The notes below the pieces were generated by a model. It worked only from the letters and a program-made list of their open reading frames with translations. It ran no database searches and had not been told where the DNA came from. Made by a program: the position numbers and the translations under genes. DNA of 64,000 nucleotides from CAUZIB01 sp963663925 (lineage in GTDB: Bacteria; Acidobacteriota; Vicinamibacteria; Vicinamibacterales; UBA8438), in NCBI GenBank assembly GCA_965237405.1, contig OZ250139.1, forward strand, positions 2,170,001 through 2,234,000, in the 5' to 3' direction. Below, in pieces: positions 36,182-45,296 of the stretch (its first letter is position 1; each line of letters starts with the position of its first letter).

Positions 36182-37267
36182 GTGACCACCCGCATACCCA
36201 CGCCGCCTGATGCGCGGACGGTGATCGTCGGCGTTGATACGCATACGCACGTCCACGTCGCGGTGGCGATCGACAGCTGGGAGATCCGTCTCCGCGATCA
36301 CGCGTTCGTTGTTGATTCGGGCGGCTACCAGGCGCTGATCACGTGGGCCGAGACCCACGGGCGGATTGACGCGTTCGGCATCGACGGCACCGGCAGCGAT
36401 GGCGCCGGCCTGGCCCGGGCGGTGCGCCGCGCGGGGCATCGGGTTGTAGCAGTGAATCGGGGCGACCGGCGCACGCGACGTGCCGCCGGCCAGTCCGACA
36501 CCCTCGACGCGGAGGTCGCCGCGCGGTCCGTACTGGCGGGGCAGTCGACGGCCATCCCGCAGACCGCGGACGGTGCCGTCGAGATGATGCGCCAGCTGAA
36601 GATCACGCGGGACACCGCAGTGAAGGCGCGCACCACGGCGATGCACACGCTGAAGCAGATCGTCGGGCACGCCCCGCCGGCACTGCGAGAAGCCCTCCAC
36701 GCCCTCACCGATCACGGCCTGCGCACGCGCGGCGCCGGACGCCGACCGGGCCCCATCGACACGCTCACCGCGTCCGCCCAGTACACCCTCCGGGCCCTCG
36801 CCCGCCGCTGGATGGCTCTCACCGAGGAAATGGCGCTACACGACCAGCACCTCGCGCGCCGCACGACCGAAACATCGCCGACCCTCCGTGAGGGCTTCGG
36901 GGTGGGCGCCCACACCGCGGCCGAACTGCTGATCGTCTTCGGCGACCATCCCGACCGGATTCGTTCGGAAGCCGCCGTCGCGACGCGCTGCGGTGCGTGT
37001 CCGCTCCCGGCCTCGTCCGGGATGACCACCGGCCGGCACCGGCTCAATCGGGGCGGCCACCGCCACGCCAACGCCGCCCTTGATCGCGCCGTCATCGTCC
37101 GCATGCGATACCATCAGCCGACCGTTGATGACGTCGCACGCCGCACGGCGGACGGCCGAACCAAACGGGAGATCATCCGGTGCCTGAAACGTTTCCTCGC
37201 TCGCGAGATCTACCAGCGCGTCATGACCGATTTCCGCGCTCGCCAAGAGCTCATCCAGGCCGCCTGA
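36182..37267 (+). CDS. IS110-family recombinase (element III), active-site variant
   Basis: 361 residues, GTG start after GAGGAGG. Asp19, Asp106 and Asp109 are kept, but the second acidic position reads GIDGTGSDG instead of GIEGTGSYG (Glu68 to Asp, Tyr73 to Asp). The C-terminal serine motif is retained (CPLPASSGMTTGRHR). Glu-to-Asp may lower activity. Confidence 0.88.
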   Translation: MTTRIPTPPDARTVIVGVDTHTHVHVAVAIDSWEIRLRDHAFVVDSGGYQALITWAETHGRIDAFGIDGTGSDGAGLARAVRRAGHRVVAVNRGDRRTRRAAGQSDTLDAEVAARSVLAGQSTAIPQTADGAVEMMRQLKITRDTAVKARTTAMHTLKQIVGHAPPALREALHALTDHGLRTRGAGRRPGPIDTLTASAQYTLRALARRWMALTEEMALHDQHLARRTTETSPTLREGFGVGAHTAAELLIVFGDHPDRIRSEAAVATRCGACPLPASSGMTTGRHRLNRGGHRHANAALDRAVIVRMRYHQPTVDDVARRTADGRTKREIIRCLKRFLAREIYQRVMTDFRARQELIQAA

Positions 37268-37300
37268 ACGCGTGTCTTGACATATCGGGGCGTCAAAGCC

Positions 37301-37730
37301 CGACGGGCCGTGGGGCACCCAGCTCATGCGGAACGCCACCGATGCCGAGGACGGATGCCTGCGACACAGACGGTTCCTCATCCATGACCGCGACCCGCTC
37401 TTCCGGCCGGCCGGGCGCGACACGCTCCCCCCGGCCGATGTCACCCCCATCCGACGCCCCGCCCGCTCGCCGAACCTGAACGCCTCCACGGAGCGCTTCG
37501 GGCGCACCATCAAGGACTCCTGCCTCGAGCGCCTGGTCCTGATCGGCGAGGGCTCGCGGCGTCGCGCCGGCCGCGAGTTCGTCGCGCACGACCACCACGC
37601 ACGGAATCACCAGGGGCTCGACAATCGCCGGATCCTGCCGCTGTCGACGGCACCGCCACCCCGTGGTCGCGTCCCGTGCCGCCAGCGGCTCGGTGGGATG
37701 TTGCACGACGACTATCGGTCAGCAGCGTGA
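37301..37730 (+). pseudogene. Integrase-core transposase, C-terminal part
   Basis: The frame runs from the IS6 boundary: PDGPWGTQLMRNATDAEDGC, LIHDRDPLFRPAGRDTLPP (second Asp), SPNLNASTERFGRTIKDSCL (Glu) and QRLGGMLHDDYRSAA. Same family as 24083. The N-terminal half including the first catalytic Asp is missing. Confidence 0.75.
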
Positions 37731-38095
37731 TACATGACCGGCCGTCAACCCCACGATCTCGTTTTTGGACAGGACGGAATTTAGTTCAGCTCGATGCGCC
37801 CCAGTTTCTACCGACTCTTCAGCAAGATTGTCTGCCGGAACGAACGAGTCACTTTTTCCATTCGGTGCTCACGTGTGACGAAGCAAGAGCGTTTGTCCAG
37901 TTCTTCGTTGGTCCAAGCGAATTGCCGCTGCCTGCTCGCGTCCGACTGGCCGTAAACCCGCTGTTGACCGCGGGGCAGGACTTCGCCTGTCATCAGGCGT
38001 GCTACTTTGACGACGACGCTGACAGGGCCGACGGCCACGATGGAGAGCTCGTCACCATCGACACCTGGGAACGAAGGATCATCCTGCCGCGGTAG
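37731..38095 (+). other. Coding-like stretch, unrecognised
   Basis: An open frame (continuing from 37676) includes SHFFHSVLTCDEARAFVQFF, ELPLPARVRLAVNPLLTAG, FACHQACYFDDDADRADG and VTIDTWERRIILPR. It looks like part of a cytoplasmic protein, but I recognise no family and its 5' end merges with the transposon. Confidence 0.3.
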
Positions 38096-38223
38096 CTGTC
38101 ACTATTTTGTACTTACATTGCCGTTTTTCAGCGGATCTGGCCGATTGCGGCGCGCCGTGACCCGGCCATTTGCGCGGAGGTGGTCGGGAGCCTTGTTGTT
38201 CGTCTGTCATTACTCTCGCGTCT

Positions 38224-38973
38224 TCAGTACCACATCCTGACGCCGGCCAAGAGCGACATCTCCGAGGGTCGTTGCCCGGCGCTGCGCGGGCCGTCGACTG
38301 TCCCACCCACCACCTTCCACCACGACACCCCGATGTAGGGCGCGAACTCGCGGCGGATTTCGTAGCGCAGCCGCAGGCCAGCTTCGGCCGACGAGAGCCC
38401 GGCACCGAGACCGAGCGCCTCGACCTCTTGGAACGCGAAATCCAGCGCAGTTCGCGGCTGGAGTACGAGCCGCTGGGTGAGGAGCAGCTCGTATTCCGTT
38501 TCCAAGCGAGCTGTCACGTCGCCTGTGTGGCTGATGAAGGCGGCCGCCTCCACCTCGAACCAGTACGGTGCGAGCCCTTGCACCCCGATGACGACGTGGG
38601 TCCGGGACACGTCGGACGCGATGTCCTGGCGCACCCCAAGCTGCAGGTCGAAGAACGGACTGATCATCCGGCTGTAGAGCGCCTGGACCTCCACGCCCTC
38701 CACCTGCCCGCCGATCACCCCCTCGCCCTCGGCCTTCCCCCAGAACTTGCTGGTGTCGGTGCCGACCCAGCCCTGGAGATCCAGCAGATAGCCCTTCTCG
38801 CCACCGGAGGTACGCCCCTCCAGGCGCTCGGCCTGGACAAACGTGAAGACTTGAGGGTCGAGCATGGACCCGGCCCACTCAACGGGCGCTCCCGTTTGTG
38901 GCGTCTCCTGGGCGGCCGCCGAACCCGCCAGGGCGAGCACGGCCACGGCGTACGCAAGCGTCACGTGCTTCAT
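38224..38973 (-). CDS. copB: Copper resistance protein B (outer-membrane CopB/PcoB family)
   Basis: 249 residues from ATG 38973, overlapping the copA stop (ATGA). Sec signal (AYAVAVLALAGSAAAQ). Then the CopB beta-barrel pattern: GYLLDLQGWVGTDTSKFWGK, EVQALYSRMISPFFDLQLGV, RTHVVIGVQGLAPYWFEVEA, RLETEYELLLTQRLVLQPR, LRYEIRREFAPYIGVSWW and GVRMWY end. It lacks the long Met/His-rich N-terminal region of some homologues. Acts in the outer membrane in periplasmic copper handling with CopA. Confidence 0.9.
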   Translation of the reverse strand: MKHVTLAYAVAVLALAGSAAAQETPQTGAPVEWAGSMLDPQVFTFVQAERLEGRTSGGEKGYLLDLQGWVGTDTSKFWGKAEGEGVIGGQVEGVEVQALYSRMISPFFDLQLGVRQDIASDVSRTHVVIGVQGLAPYWFEVEAAAFISHTGDVTARLETEYELLLTQRLVLQPRTALDFAFQEVEALGLGAGLSSAEAGLRLRYEIRREFAPYIGVSWWKVVGGTVDGPRSAGQRPSEMSLLAGVRMWY

Positions 38974-40733
38974 GAGCGCTCTCCTTCGTAGGGCGACACC
39001 TCGACGACACGGAACATGCCCATGCTCATGTGGTAGAGGAAGTGGCAGTGAAACGCCCACCGCCCGGGGGCATCCGCGTTGATCAGCACCGAGAGTCGCT
39101 CTGCGGGCTTGACGCTGATGGTGTGCTTCCGCGGCCGGAACTCGCCGTGCCCGTTTTCAAGCTCCATCCACATGCCGTGCAGGTGGATCGGGTGCTCCAT
39201 CATGGTGTCGTTGACCATCGTGAGCCGAATGCGCTCGCCGTGCTCGAACGGAATTGGCCCGGTCACCTCGGAGAACTTCTGGCCATCGAACGACCACATG
39301 TAGCGCTCCATGTTACCGGTCAGGTGCAGCTCGATCTCGCGGTCTGGCGACCGTTGGTTGTAGGGCGTGAGCGCTCGAAGATCGGTGTAGAGGAGCACCC
39401 GATGCCCGACGCCCTGGAGCCCGGTACCGGGCTCCCCGAGCCGGTTGCGCTGCACCTCGGCCACGTCCGTGTTACCGGGCCCGTGCGAATCGGGCCCGTG
39501 ACGAGCCACGACGGGACCCGCCGCCGCCATCCCGTCCATCCCCTCCATGCCGTGGCCGTCTGCCATCGGCATGTGCATCTCTCGCATGTTCATGCCGCCT
39601 GTGGCGTCTGACTGGTCGATCGCCATGCCCATGTCGACCATCGTGCGCAGCGGCGGATCGCGGAGCGCTGGCACCGCGGCGGTCATCCCCTCGCGGGGGG
39701 CCAATGTGCCCAGGGCGTAGCCGGTGCGATCCATCGACTCGGCAAAGACGGGGTAGGCTCGCCCCTCGATCGGCTCGACGATCACGTCGAAGGTCTCGGC
39801 CACGGCCATCTGCAGCTCGTCCACCGTGACCGGCTCGACATGCTGCCCGTCGGCCTGAACGACGGTCATCGGGAGCCCCGGAATTCGCAGGTTGAAGTAG
39901 GTTAGCGCCGCGGCGTTGATGAACCGGAGGCGCACACGCTCGCCCGGCCTGAACAGTCCGGTCCACCCTGTTTCCGGCCCCTGCCCGTTCATGAGGTAGG
40001 TGTAGTGGTGCCCCGTCACGTCGGCGATGTCGGTCGGCATCATGCGCATCCGGCCCCACAGCAGACGGTCCTCTACGGTGGCGCCGACACCGTTGCGCGA
40101 CACGTCGCGGAAGAAATCCCCCACCGTTCGTCGCCGGAAGTTCGAGTAGCCTGCCAGCTTCTTGAGCCTCGCGAGCACGGAGTACGGGTTCTCGAACATC
40201 CAGTCGGCCAGGACGATGACGTGCTCGCGGTCGTACGCCACAGGGTCGGTCCCGGCGGGATCGACGATCAGCGGTCCATGGTGCCCGAGCTGTTCCTGCA
40301 AGCCCGTGTGGCTGTGGTACCAGTAGGTGCCGGTCTGCGTGACCGGATAGCGATAGACGAACGTCTCGCCCGGCGGAATGCCGGGGAACGCGACGCCTGG
40401 CACGCCGTCCATCTCGAACGGCAGCAGAATGCCGTGCCAGTGGATCGACGTCGGCTCGTCCAGCTCGTTGCGCACGCGGAGGGTGACCGTCTCACCCGCG
40501 CGAAAGCGCAGCAAGGGGGCAGGCATGCTGCCGTTGACGGTCACAGCCATGCTCTGCCGTCCGTCGATCTGAATCGCGGTTCGCCCAACCACGAGGTCGA
40601 ACTCCCGAGACCCGGCGACCAGCTCTGGGCCCTGCAGGCCGTCTGGGATACTCGCCCAGGCTGGAAGCAGACCCTGCAGGGCCGCCAGCGCACCAGTCGA
40701 GGCCGCCGTTCGCAATACCTCTCTCCGAGTCAT
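38970..40733 (-). CDS. copA: Copper resistance multicopper oxidase CopA
   Basis: 587 residues. ATG 40733 gives a Tat signal (TRREVLRTAAS). Copper ligands: HWHG at 98-101, HSH at 140-142, HPIHLHG at 514-520 and HCHFLYHMSMGM at 562-573. A Met/His-rich loop (MNMREMHMPMADGHGMEGMD) is typical of CopA and binds Cu(I). Periplasmic oxidation and sequestration of copper. The gene order small His/Met protein, copA, copB with coupling at the copA/copB junction indicates one operon. Confidence 0.93.
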   Translation of the reverse strand: MTRREVLRTAASTGALAALQGLLPAWASIPDGLQGPELVAGSREFDLVVGRTAIQIDGRQSMAVTVNGSMPAPLLRFRAGETVTLRVRNELDEPTSIHWHGILLPFEMDGVPGVAFPGIPPGETFVYRYPVTQTGTYWYHSHTGLQEQLGHHGPLIVDPAGTDPVAYDREHVIVLADWMFENPYSVLARLKKLAGYSNFRRRTVGDFFRDVSRNGVGATVEDRLLWGRMRMMPTDIADVTGHHYTYLMNGQGPETGWTGLFRPGERVRLRFINAAALTYFNLRIPGLPMTVVQADGQHVEPVTVDELQMAVAETFDVIVEPIEGRAYPVFAESMDRTGYALGTLAPREGMTAAVPALRDPPLRTMVDMGMAIDQSDATGGMNMREMHMPMADGHGMEGMDGMAAAGPVVARHGPDSHGPGNTDVAEVQRNRLGEPGTGLQGVGHRVLLYTDLRALTPYNQRSPDREIELHLTGNMERYMWSFDGQKFSEVTGPIPFEHGERIRLTMVNDTMMEHPIHLHGMWMELENGHGEFRPRKHTISVKPAERLSVLINADAPGRWAFHCHFLYHMSMGMFRVVEVSPYEGERS

Positions 40734-40891
40734 CATCTGCACATCTCCCGTCACGCCCGACTCGCTTCACCGTGGACGCCCACCGGGCGGATAAGTGAAC
40801 CGGTATCAACGGCGGAGAACCGGCATGATCAGCGGGCGCACGACCGCCCGCGCTCACGCGCGGCTAGCCACACTGTGGATGACTGGAGAGA

Positions 40892-41269
40892 TCAGATGCG
40901 GAGAATAAGAGAACGAGTCGGAGGGGAAACATCCTTGTCGTCGGGCGGGTTCCACACGGCGACAGGCGAGCGCTGCGCCAGAACGGCCATCAGGGCTCGA
41001 GAGAAAACGACCAAGAGGACCTCATCGGCCGCCCCCGGTAGCCTTTTGGCAGTCCGGCTGTACAACTCAACCGAGGCGACATCGTGGCTACAGATGTGAT
41101 GACCGGTCATCCGCTGGCCCGCCATGTCCATGCCGGCTTGGTGATGCCCCGCCGTCACCATCGCATGCTGCGCGCCGGCCGCGCAGGTCAAGCCGCAGAC
41201 AACACCCACGACGGACGGCGCCGTCAGCGTGAGCACGACGACGATCACGGCCAGATGCCTGCTACCCAT
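40892..41269 (-). CDS. Small exported His/Met-rich protein, copper operon leader
   Basis: 125 residues from ATG 41269. Signal segment LAVIVVVLTLTAPSVVGVVC, then a metal-rich stretch with Cys, His and Met (CAAGAQHAMVTAGHHQAG, MDMAGQRMTGHHICSH). No family recognised. Position 158 bp upstream of copA in the same direction and its composition suggest a periplasmic copper-binding or sensing role; this is inference. Confidence 0.6.
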   Translation of the reverse strand: MGSRHLAVIVVVLTLTAPSVVGVVCGLTCAAGAQHAMVTAGHHQAGMDMAGQRMTGHHICSHDVASVELYSRTAKRLPGAADEVLLVVFSRALMAVLAQRSPVAVWNPPDDKDVSPPTRSLILRI

Positions 41270-41339
41270 AGCTACAACCAGTATACCACGCCGACCACCA
41301 CGGGCCGCTAGAGCCAGTGATGCAGCCACCACTGCTCGA

Positions 41340-41415
41340 GGCGTTGGTGCACGAATCGTAACTGGCCCGCACGATGCCCACCGACAGGATCCTCACCTGC
41401 CGATGCGATTGACAC
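41340..41415 (-). repeat. IS5 (second type) right-end fragment
   Basis: GGCGTTGGTGCACGAATCG and the following 55 bp match the right end of the element at 12085 (CCCACCGACAGGATCCTCAC) down to TGACAC, where an IS6 hexamer starts at 41416. Confidence 0.7.
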
Positions 41416-41615
41416 GGCATTGACGCCCCTATATGTCAAGACACGCGTTCAGGCGGCCTGGATGAGCTCTTGGCGAGCGCGAAAATCGGTCATGACGCGC
41501 TGGTAGATCTCGCGAGCGAGAAAACGTTTCAGGCACCGGATGATCTCCCGTTTGGTTCGGCCGTCCGCCGTGCGGCGTGCGACGTCATCAACGGTCGGCT
41601 GATGGTACCGCATGC
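41416..41615 (-). pseudogene. IS6 repeat hexamer plus IS110 C-terminal fragment (element IV)
   Basis: GGCATT (41416-41421) is followed by the IS110 end GACGCCCCTATATGTCAAG and the last 55 recombinase codons (RMRYHQPTVDDVARRTADGR, REIYQRVMTDFRARQEL). The rest was lost where IS5 copy C begins. The fragment is closest to element III (TVDDVARRTADGRTKREI). Confidence 0.8.
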
Positions 41616-42688
41616 GGCGTTGTTGCGCGGTTCGAAAACTGACCCGCAACGCCCCCTACCCACAGACCCGTTAACGACCGATAGCGTACGACGCCGGCCT
41701 ACCAAGCTGAGTCATCTGATTGAGGATGTTACATGCGAGGATGGCCTCCGTCTCTTGCCCCGCCCGACTGCGCGCTCGAAGGCTCTCCCCGATGATCACC
41801 TTGTACCGGAAGAAGGCGTTCTCCATACGGGCCTGCTGATGGTAGCCCGAGTCCTTCTTCCACTGTCGCCGTCCAGCCTGCTGCACCTGTCGGATCGTGC
41901 GGTCGCGCGCGGGCGATCGTGGTCGCCGTCCAGACACGGTGGCTGTCCTGGTCGGTGGAATGACGACCGTCGCGCCACGCGCACCCGCAGCCTCGTAGAT
42001 GCCACGCGTGTCGTAGGCCGCGTCCGCCGTGAGGCAGGAGACGTTGCCTTCGACCTGGTCGATCAGATCGAGGGCTGTCGTCGCGTCGTCAACATGCCCG
42101 CCGGTCAGGGCGTGAGCGACGATCACGCCCGATCCGTCGACGCCCAGATGAAGCTTCTTCCAGCCGCGTCTCCCGCGTCCGCCATGTTTCACGGCCGCCC
42201 ATTCACCTTCACCCACAGTCGAGAGCCCGGTACTGTCGACGATGAGATGTATGCCTGCGCCCGCGGGGAGGCGGCGAAGTGCAAGGTCGAGGTGCTGACC
42301 ACGCCGTGAGAGAGTCGTGTGATCGGGCGCGGACAGGTCGAGGCACAGCATCCCGAAGATCGACCTCAGAAAGCCCTCCGTCTGACGAAGGGGCAGGTGA
42401 AAGATCAGGCGGAGCGTCAGCGCGGTTTCGATGGCAACCTCGGAGTACTGCAGCTGCCCTCCGCGCTTGCCGACGCCCACGGCCTCCCACGTGGCGATCG
42501 CTTCCGGCGTCAACCACAGGGTGACGTCGCCGCGCTGGACCAGTGCTCGGTCGTACGCCGGCCAGTTTCCGACGCGGTATTTCGTTGTGTACCTGGGATG
42601 CACTCTCGACTTCACGTCGAGATCATGCCCCTTCGGCCGTCACGATGGCCAGGGCCGCGCCGAATACTTGTTTCCGCGCACCAACGCC
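41616..42688 (-). mobile_element. IS5-family element, copy C (1073 bp)
   Basis: Same ends and length as copies A, B and D, opposite orientation. Inserted in the IS110 fragment on one side; the other flank is unrelated, so a deletion adjoins it. Confidence 0.9.
41671..42615 (-). CDS. IS5-family transposase (copy C)
   Basis: 314 residues, GTG start, all DDE motifs intact (IVDSTGLS, LTADAAYDT, ARMENAFFRYK). A few substitutions from copy A (GRGRRGWKK for GRGIRGWKK, DLIDQVEG for DLIDKVEG) shared with copy D. Confidence 0.92.
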   Translation of the reverse strand: MKSRVHPRYTTKYRVGNWPAYDRALVQRGDVTLWLTPEAIATWEAVGVGKRGGQLQYSEVAIETALTLRLIFHLPLRQTEGFLRSIFGMLCLDLSAPDHTTLSRRGQHLDLALRRLPAGAGIHLIVDSTGLSTVGEGEWAAVKHGGRGRRGWKKLHLGVDGSGVIVAHALTGGHVDDATTALDLIDQVEGNVSCLTADAAYDTRGIYEAAGARGATVVIPPTRTATVSGRRPRSPARDRTIRQVQQAGRRQWKKDSGYHQQARMENAFFRYKVIIGESLRARSRAGQETEAILACNILNQMTQLGRPASYAIGR

Positions 42689-43018
42689 GCTCGCCGACCG
42701 GCCGAACGTTAACGTACTCGACCGACGCGACGGCACCCTTCCCCGCAAGCACGAGCAGGTCGTCCCGGTTGTTGAGCAATTCCGAATACGCGGTCCAGTA
42801 TTGAGGCCAGGCGGTCGCGTTCCTCAGCGGTGAACGTCAACTGAGTAGTCCTCACATGGTCGTTGGCTGCTCCTGAAATGTTCGAGACGACTACGTGAAG
42901 TAGACTACGGGACTTCGCGTGTGGGCGCCGTGCCACACGCAGCAGCTAACCCAGTGTCGAGACGGACAGGCGGCAGTCGAGACGTGCCGTGTGCCGTGCG
43001 AGGCCTGAGGAGTTGTCT
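42689..43018. other. Intergenic region with a possible short gene fragment
   Basis: On the minus strand LTFTAEERDRLASILDRVFG and, in another frame, LLNNRDDLLVLAGKGAVASV look coding, as if one small protein were frameshifted. No family is recognised. GAGGAG at 43007 serves the next gene. Confidence 0.3.
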
Positions 43019-45257
43019 ATGCACCGACCGTACCCGCGCCCCAGTCCGTCGACACGCGCAGCGTGGCGCGCGCTGGCGTGGGCGCTGCTGCTCTGCGTCG
43101 CTGGCGCATCGACTTGGACGACATCGGCGCGCGCGCAGGACGGCGACGCTCTCACGGCGCAGGTCGAGGTCCTGCGCACGGCGCACGGTGTACCACACAT
43201 CTACGCCGACACGTTCAAGGCGCTCGGCTACGCGCTGGGGTACCTGCAGGTGGAAGACTACGGCGAGCGCGTGCCGCTCGGGCTGCTGCGCGCGCGCGGC
43301 GAGCTGGCCTTGCATGTGGGCCGCGCGGCGCTCGACGCCGACTTTGCCAGCCAGCCCTACTATCAGCGCGCAGTGGAGGTTTACTCCCAGCTGCAGCAGG
43401 ACACGCGTGACGTGTACGAGGGTTTCGCCGCCGGGGTGAACCGCTACGTTGACCAGCACCCGGATGAGTTCGTCGGCTGGGTCACCGCGCCGTTCACGGG
43501 CTACGACGTGGCGGCGCTGTACGTCTCCCGGGCCAGCGCGAGCCAGACCCGCCGGTGGATCAGCCGCCTGACCGGCGCCTCCGACGCGCCCTTGCGTGAC
43601 ATCGAGCGCGACGATACTGCCGCCGATGGGGATCCCCTCGAAGTGGGCTCGAGCGCGTGGGCGCTCGGGCCGAGCCGCACCACCTCCGGCGCGGCGATCC
43701 TGCTGCGCAACCCGCACTTGTCGTGGGACGCCGGCTACTGGGAGGCCCATGTCGTGGTGCCAGGGCGCCTCGACTTCTACGGCGACTTCCGGATTGGCGC
43801 GCCGCTCAGGATCGTCGGCGAGTTCAATTCGTCGCTCGGCTTCGCGACCACCAACAACAACGTGAACAACGGGCAGGTCTATGCGCTCGACGTCGATCCC
43901 GCGCGTCTCGACCACTACGTGCTCGACGGCATCTCGGTGCCACTCGACCGCGAGTTGGTGACGCGACGGTTTCGCAACGGCGACGGCTACGGCTTCGAGA
44001 CGCGCGAGCGGGTGTTCACCGATCTCGGCCCGGTCATCCACCGCGACCACGGGCGGATCTACATTCTGCGGACCCCCGAAGACGGCGAGTTTCGCGGCGG
44101 CGAACAATTCCTCCGCATGATGCAGGCCACCACGCTCGACGAGTGGACCGATGCCATGCGGCTGCGCGCGTTCCCGCGGTCCAACTTTACCTACGCGGAC
44201 GCCGAGGGCAACGTCTTCTATCTCTGGAATGCCGCCATGCCGGTGTTTCCGCATCCCTACGACGACACGCGCGCGGTGCCGGTGACGCGCCGGGACCAGA
44301 TCTGGAGCGCGATGCACGCGCTCGACGAGCTGCCGCAGGTGTTGAACCCGCCCGGCGGGTACGTGCGCAACGAGAACGACGGCCCGTGGCTGACCAATCT
44401 GCGCGCGCCGCTTGACCCGGCCGACTATCCGGCGTACTTCGAGGCACAGGGGTTCCGTCTGCGAAGCCAGCATGCGGCGCTGTTGGTGGGCACCGACGAA
44501 CGGCTGTCGCTTGAGGAGGTGGTGCGTCGCAAGCACAGCTACCGGATGCTGCTGGCCGATCGCGTCAAGAGCGACCTGCTGGCTGGGATCCACCGCGCGC
44601 TTGACGAGGGCACGCTCGATATCGGCACCGTCGGCGCGACCGCGCTGGCCGACGCGCTCGCGCTGCTCGAGCGATGGGACAACACCGCCGCGCCGGCCAG
44701 CCGCGGTGGTGTGCTCTTCGAGCGGTGGTGGGCCCGGTACACCGACGCGATCGCGGCGGCGTACGAGGGCGACGACGATCCGGAGCCGTTTGCGGAAGGC
44801 TGGACGCCCGAGGCGCCCACCAGCACACCGCGAGGCTTGGCCGATCCGGCGCTGGCGGCGCGGGTGTTCCCGGCCGCGATCGAGGAGACGGTGACGCGCT
44901 TCGGTGCGTGGGACGTGGCGTGGGGCGACGTGCACCGGGTGCGGCGCGGCGCGGTGGACGTGCCCGTGGGGGGGGTGCGCGGGCGCGTTGGGGTGCCACC
45001 GCGTGCTCAACTTCCGCACCGACGACGATGGCCGTCGCCGGGCCGTGGGAGGCGATGGGTGGGTGCTCGCGGTGGAATTCACGAGCCCGCCCCGCGCCTA
45101 TTCGGTCCTGGCCTACGGGCAGAGTAGCCGCGTGGCGTCGCCGTATTACGCCGATCAGGCGGCGCTGTTCGCGCGCGGCGAGATGAAGACCGTGGCCTAC
45201 ACCCGGGAGGACATCGTGCGGGCGGCCGAGCGTCGGTACCGCCCAGGCGTGGAGTAG
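43019..45257 (+). pseudogene. Penicillin acylase family N-terminal-nucleophile hydrolase, frameshifted
   Basis: ATG 43019 follows GAGGAG. Signal peptide (ALLLCVAGASTW), A-chain region VLRTAHGVPHIYADTFKALG, then the autoprocessing site at Gly210/Ser211 in VGSSAWALGPSRTTSG and RNPHLSWDAGYWEAHVV, which make Ser211 the nucleophile. The frame breaks in the G run 44968-44975 (eight, seven expected). The proper C-terminus continues as LGCHRVLNFRTDDDG, VLAYGQSSRVASPYYADQAA and RYRPGVE. With the frame restored it is about 745 residues. Such enzymes deacylate amides, including N-acyl homoserine lactones and beta-lactams. The homopolymer indel may be a sequencing error. Confidence 0.82.
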
Positions 45258-45296
45258 CTGGAAGAGCCTGGCTTCCGCTGCGGGGTGTCTCGCACG

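Larger units (their letters stand above)
35926..37294 (+). mobile_element. IS110-family element III (1369 bp), diverged
   Basis: Opposite orientation to II. Begins TGTGAGCATGATC after GTTAACTTGAC and ends GGGGCGTC before AAAGCC. Visibly diverged from I and II throughout, so its insertion is older or came from another lineage, yet it used the equivalent target. Confidence 0.86.
33771..37300 (+). mobile_element. IS6-family element with an IS110 in each terminal repeat
   Basis: Order: GGCACT, IS110 II (minus), GTCAAGTTAAC plus IS6 body plus GTTAACTTGAC, IS110 III (plus), AAAGCC. Each IS110 interrupts an IS6 repeat after its sixth base, and the two elements point outward with their non-coding ends facing the IS6. 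No 8-bp duplication flanks the whole. It separates the tail at 33716 from a transposase tail at 37301. Confidence 0.85.

Noticed and set aside
27313..37294. IS110 non-coding ends as a CRISPR or generic repeat array
   Set aside because: Each is one end of a complete transposon, not a tandem array. No direct repeat-spacer pattern exists anywhere in the window.
42905..45082. 725-codon minus-strand open frame
   Set aside because: Antisense of the penicillin acylase gene, which has clear family motifs. The antisense frame has none.
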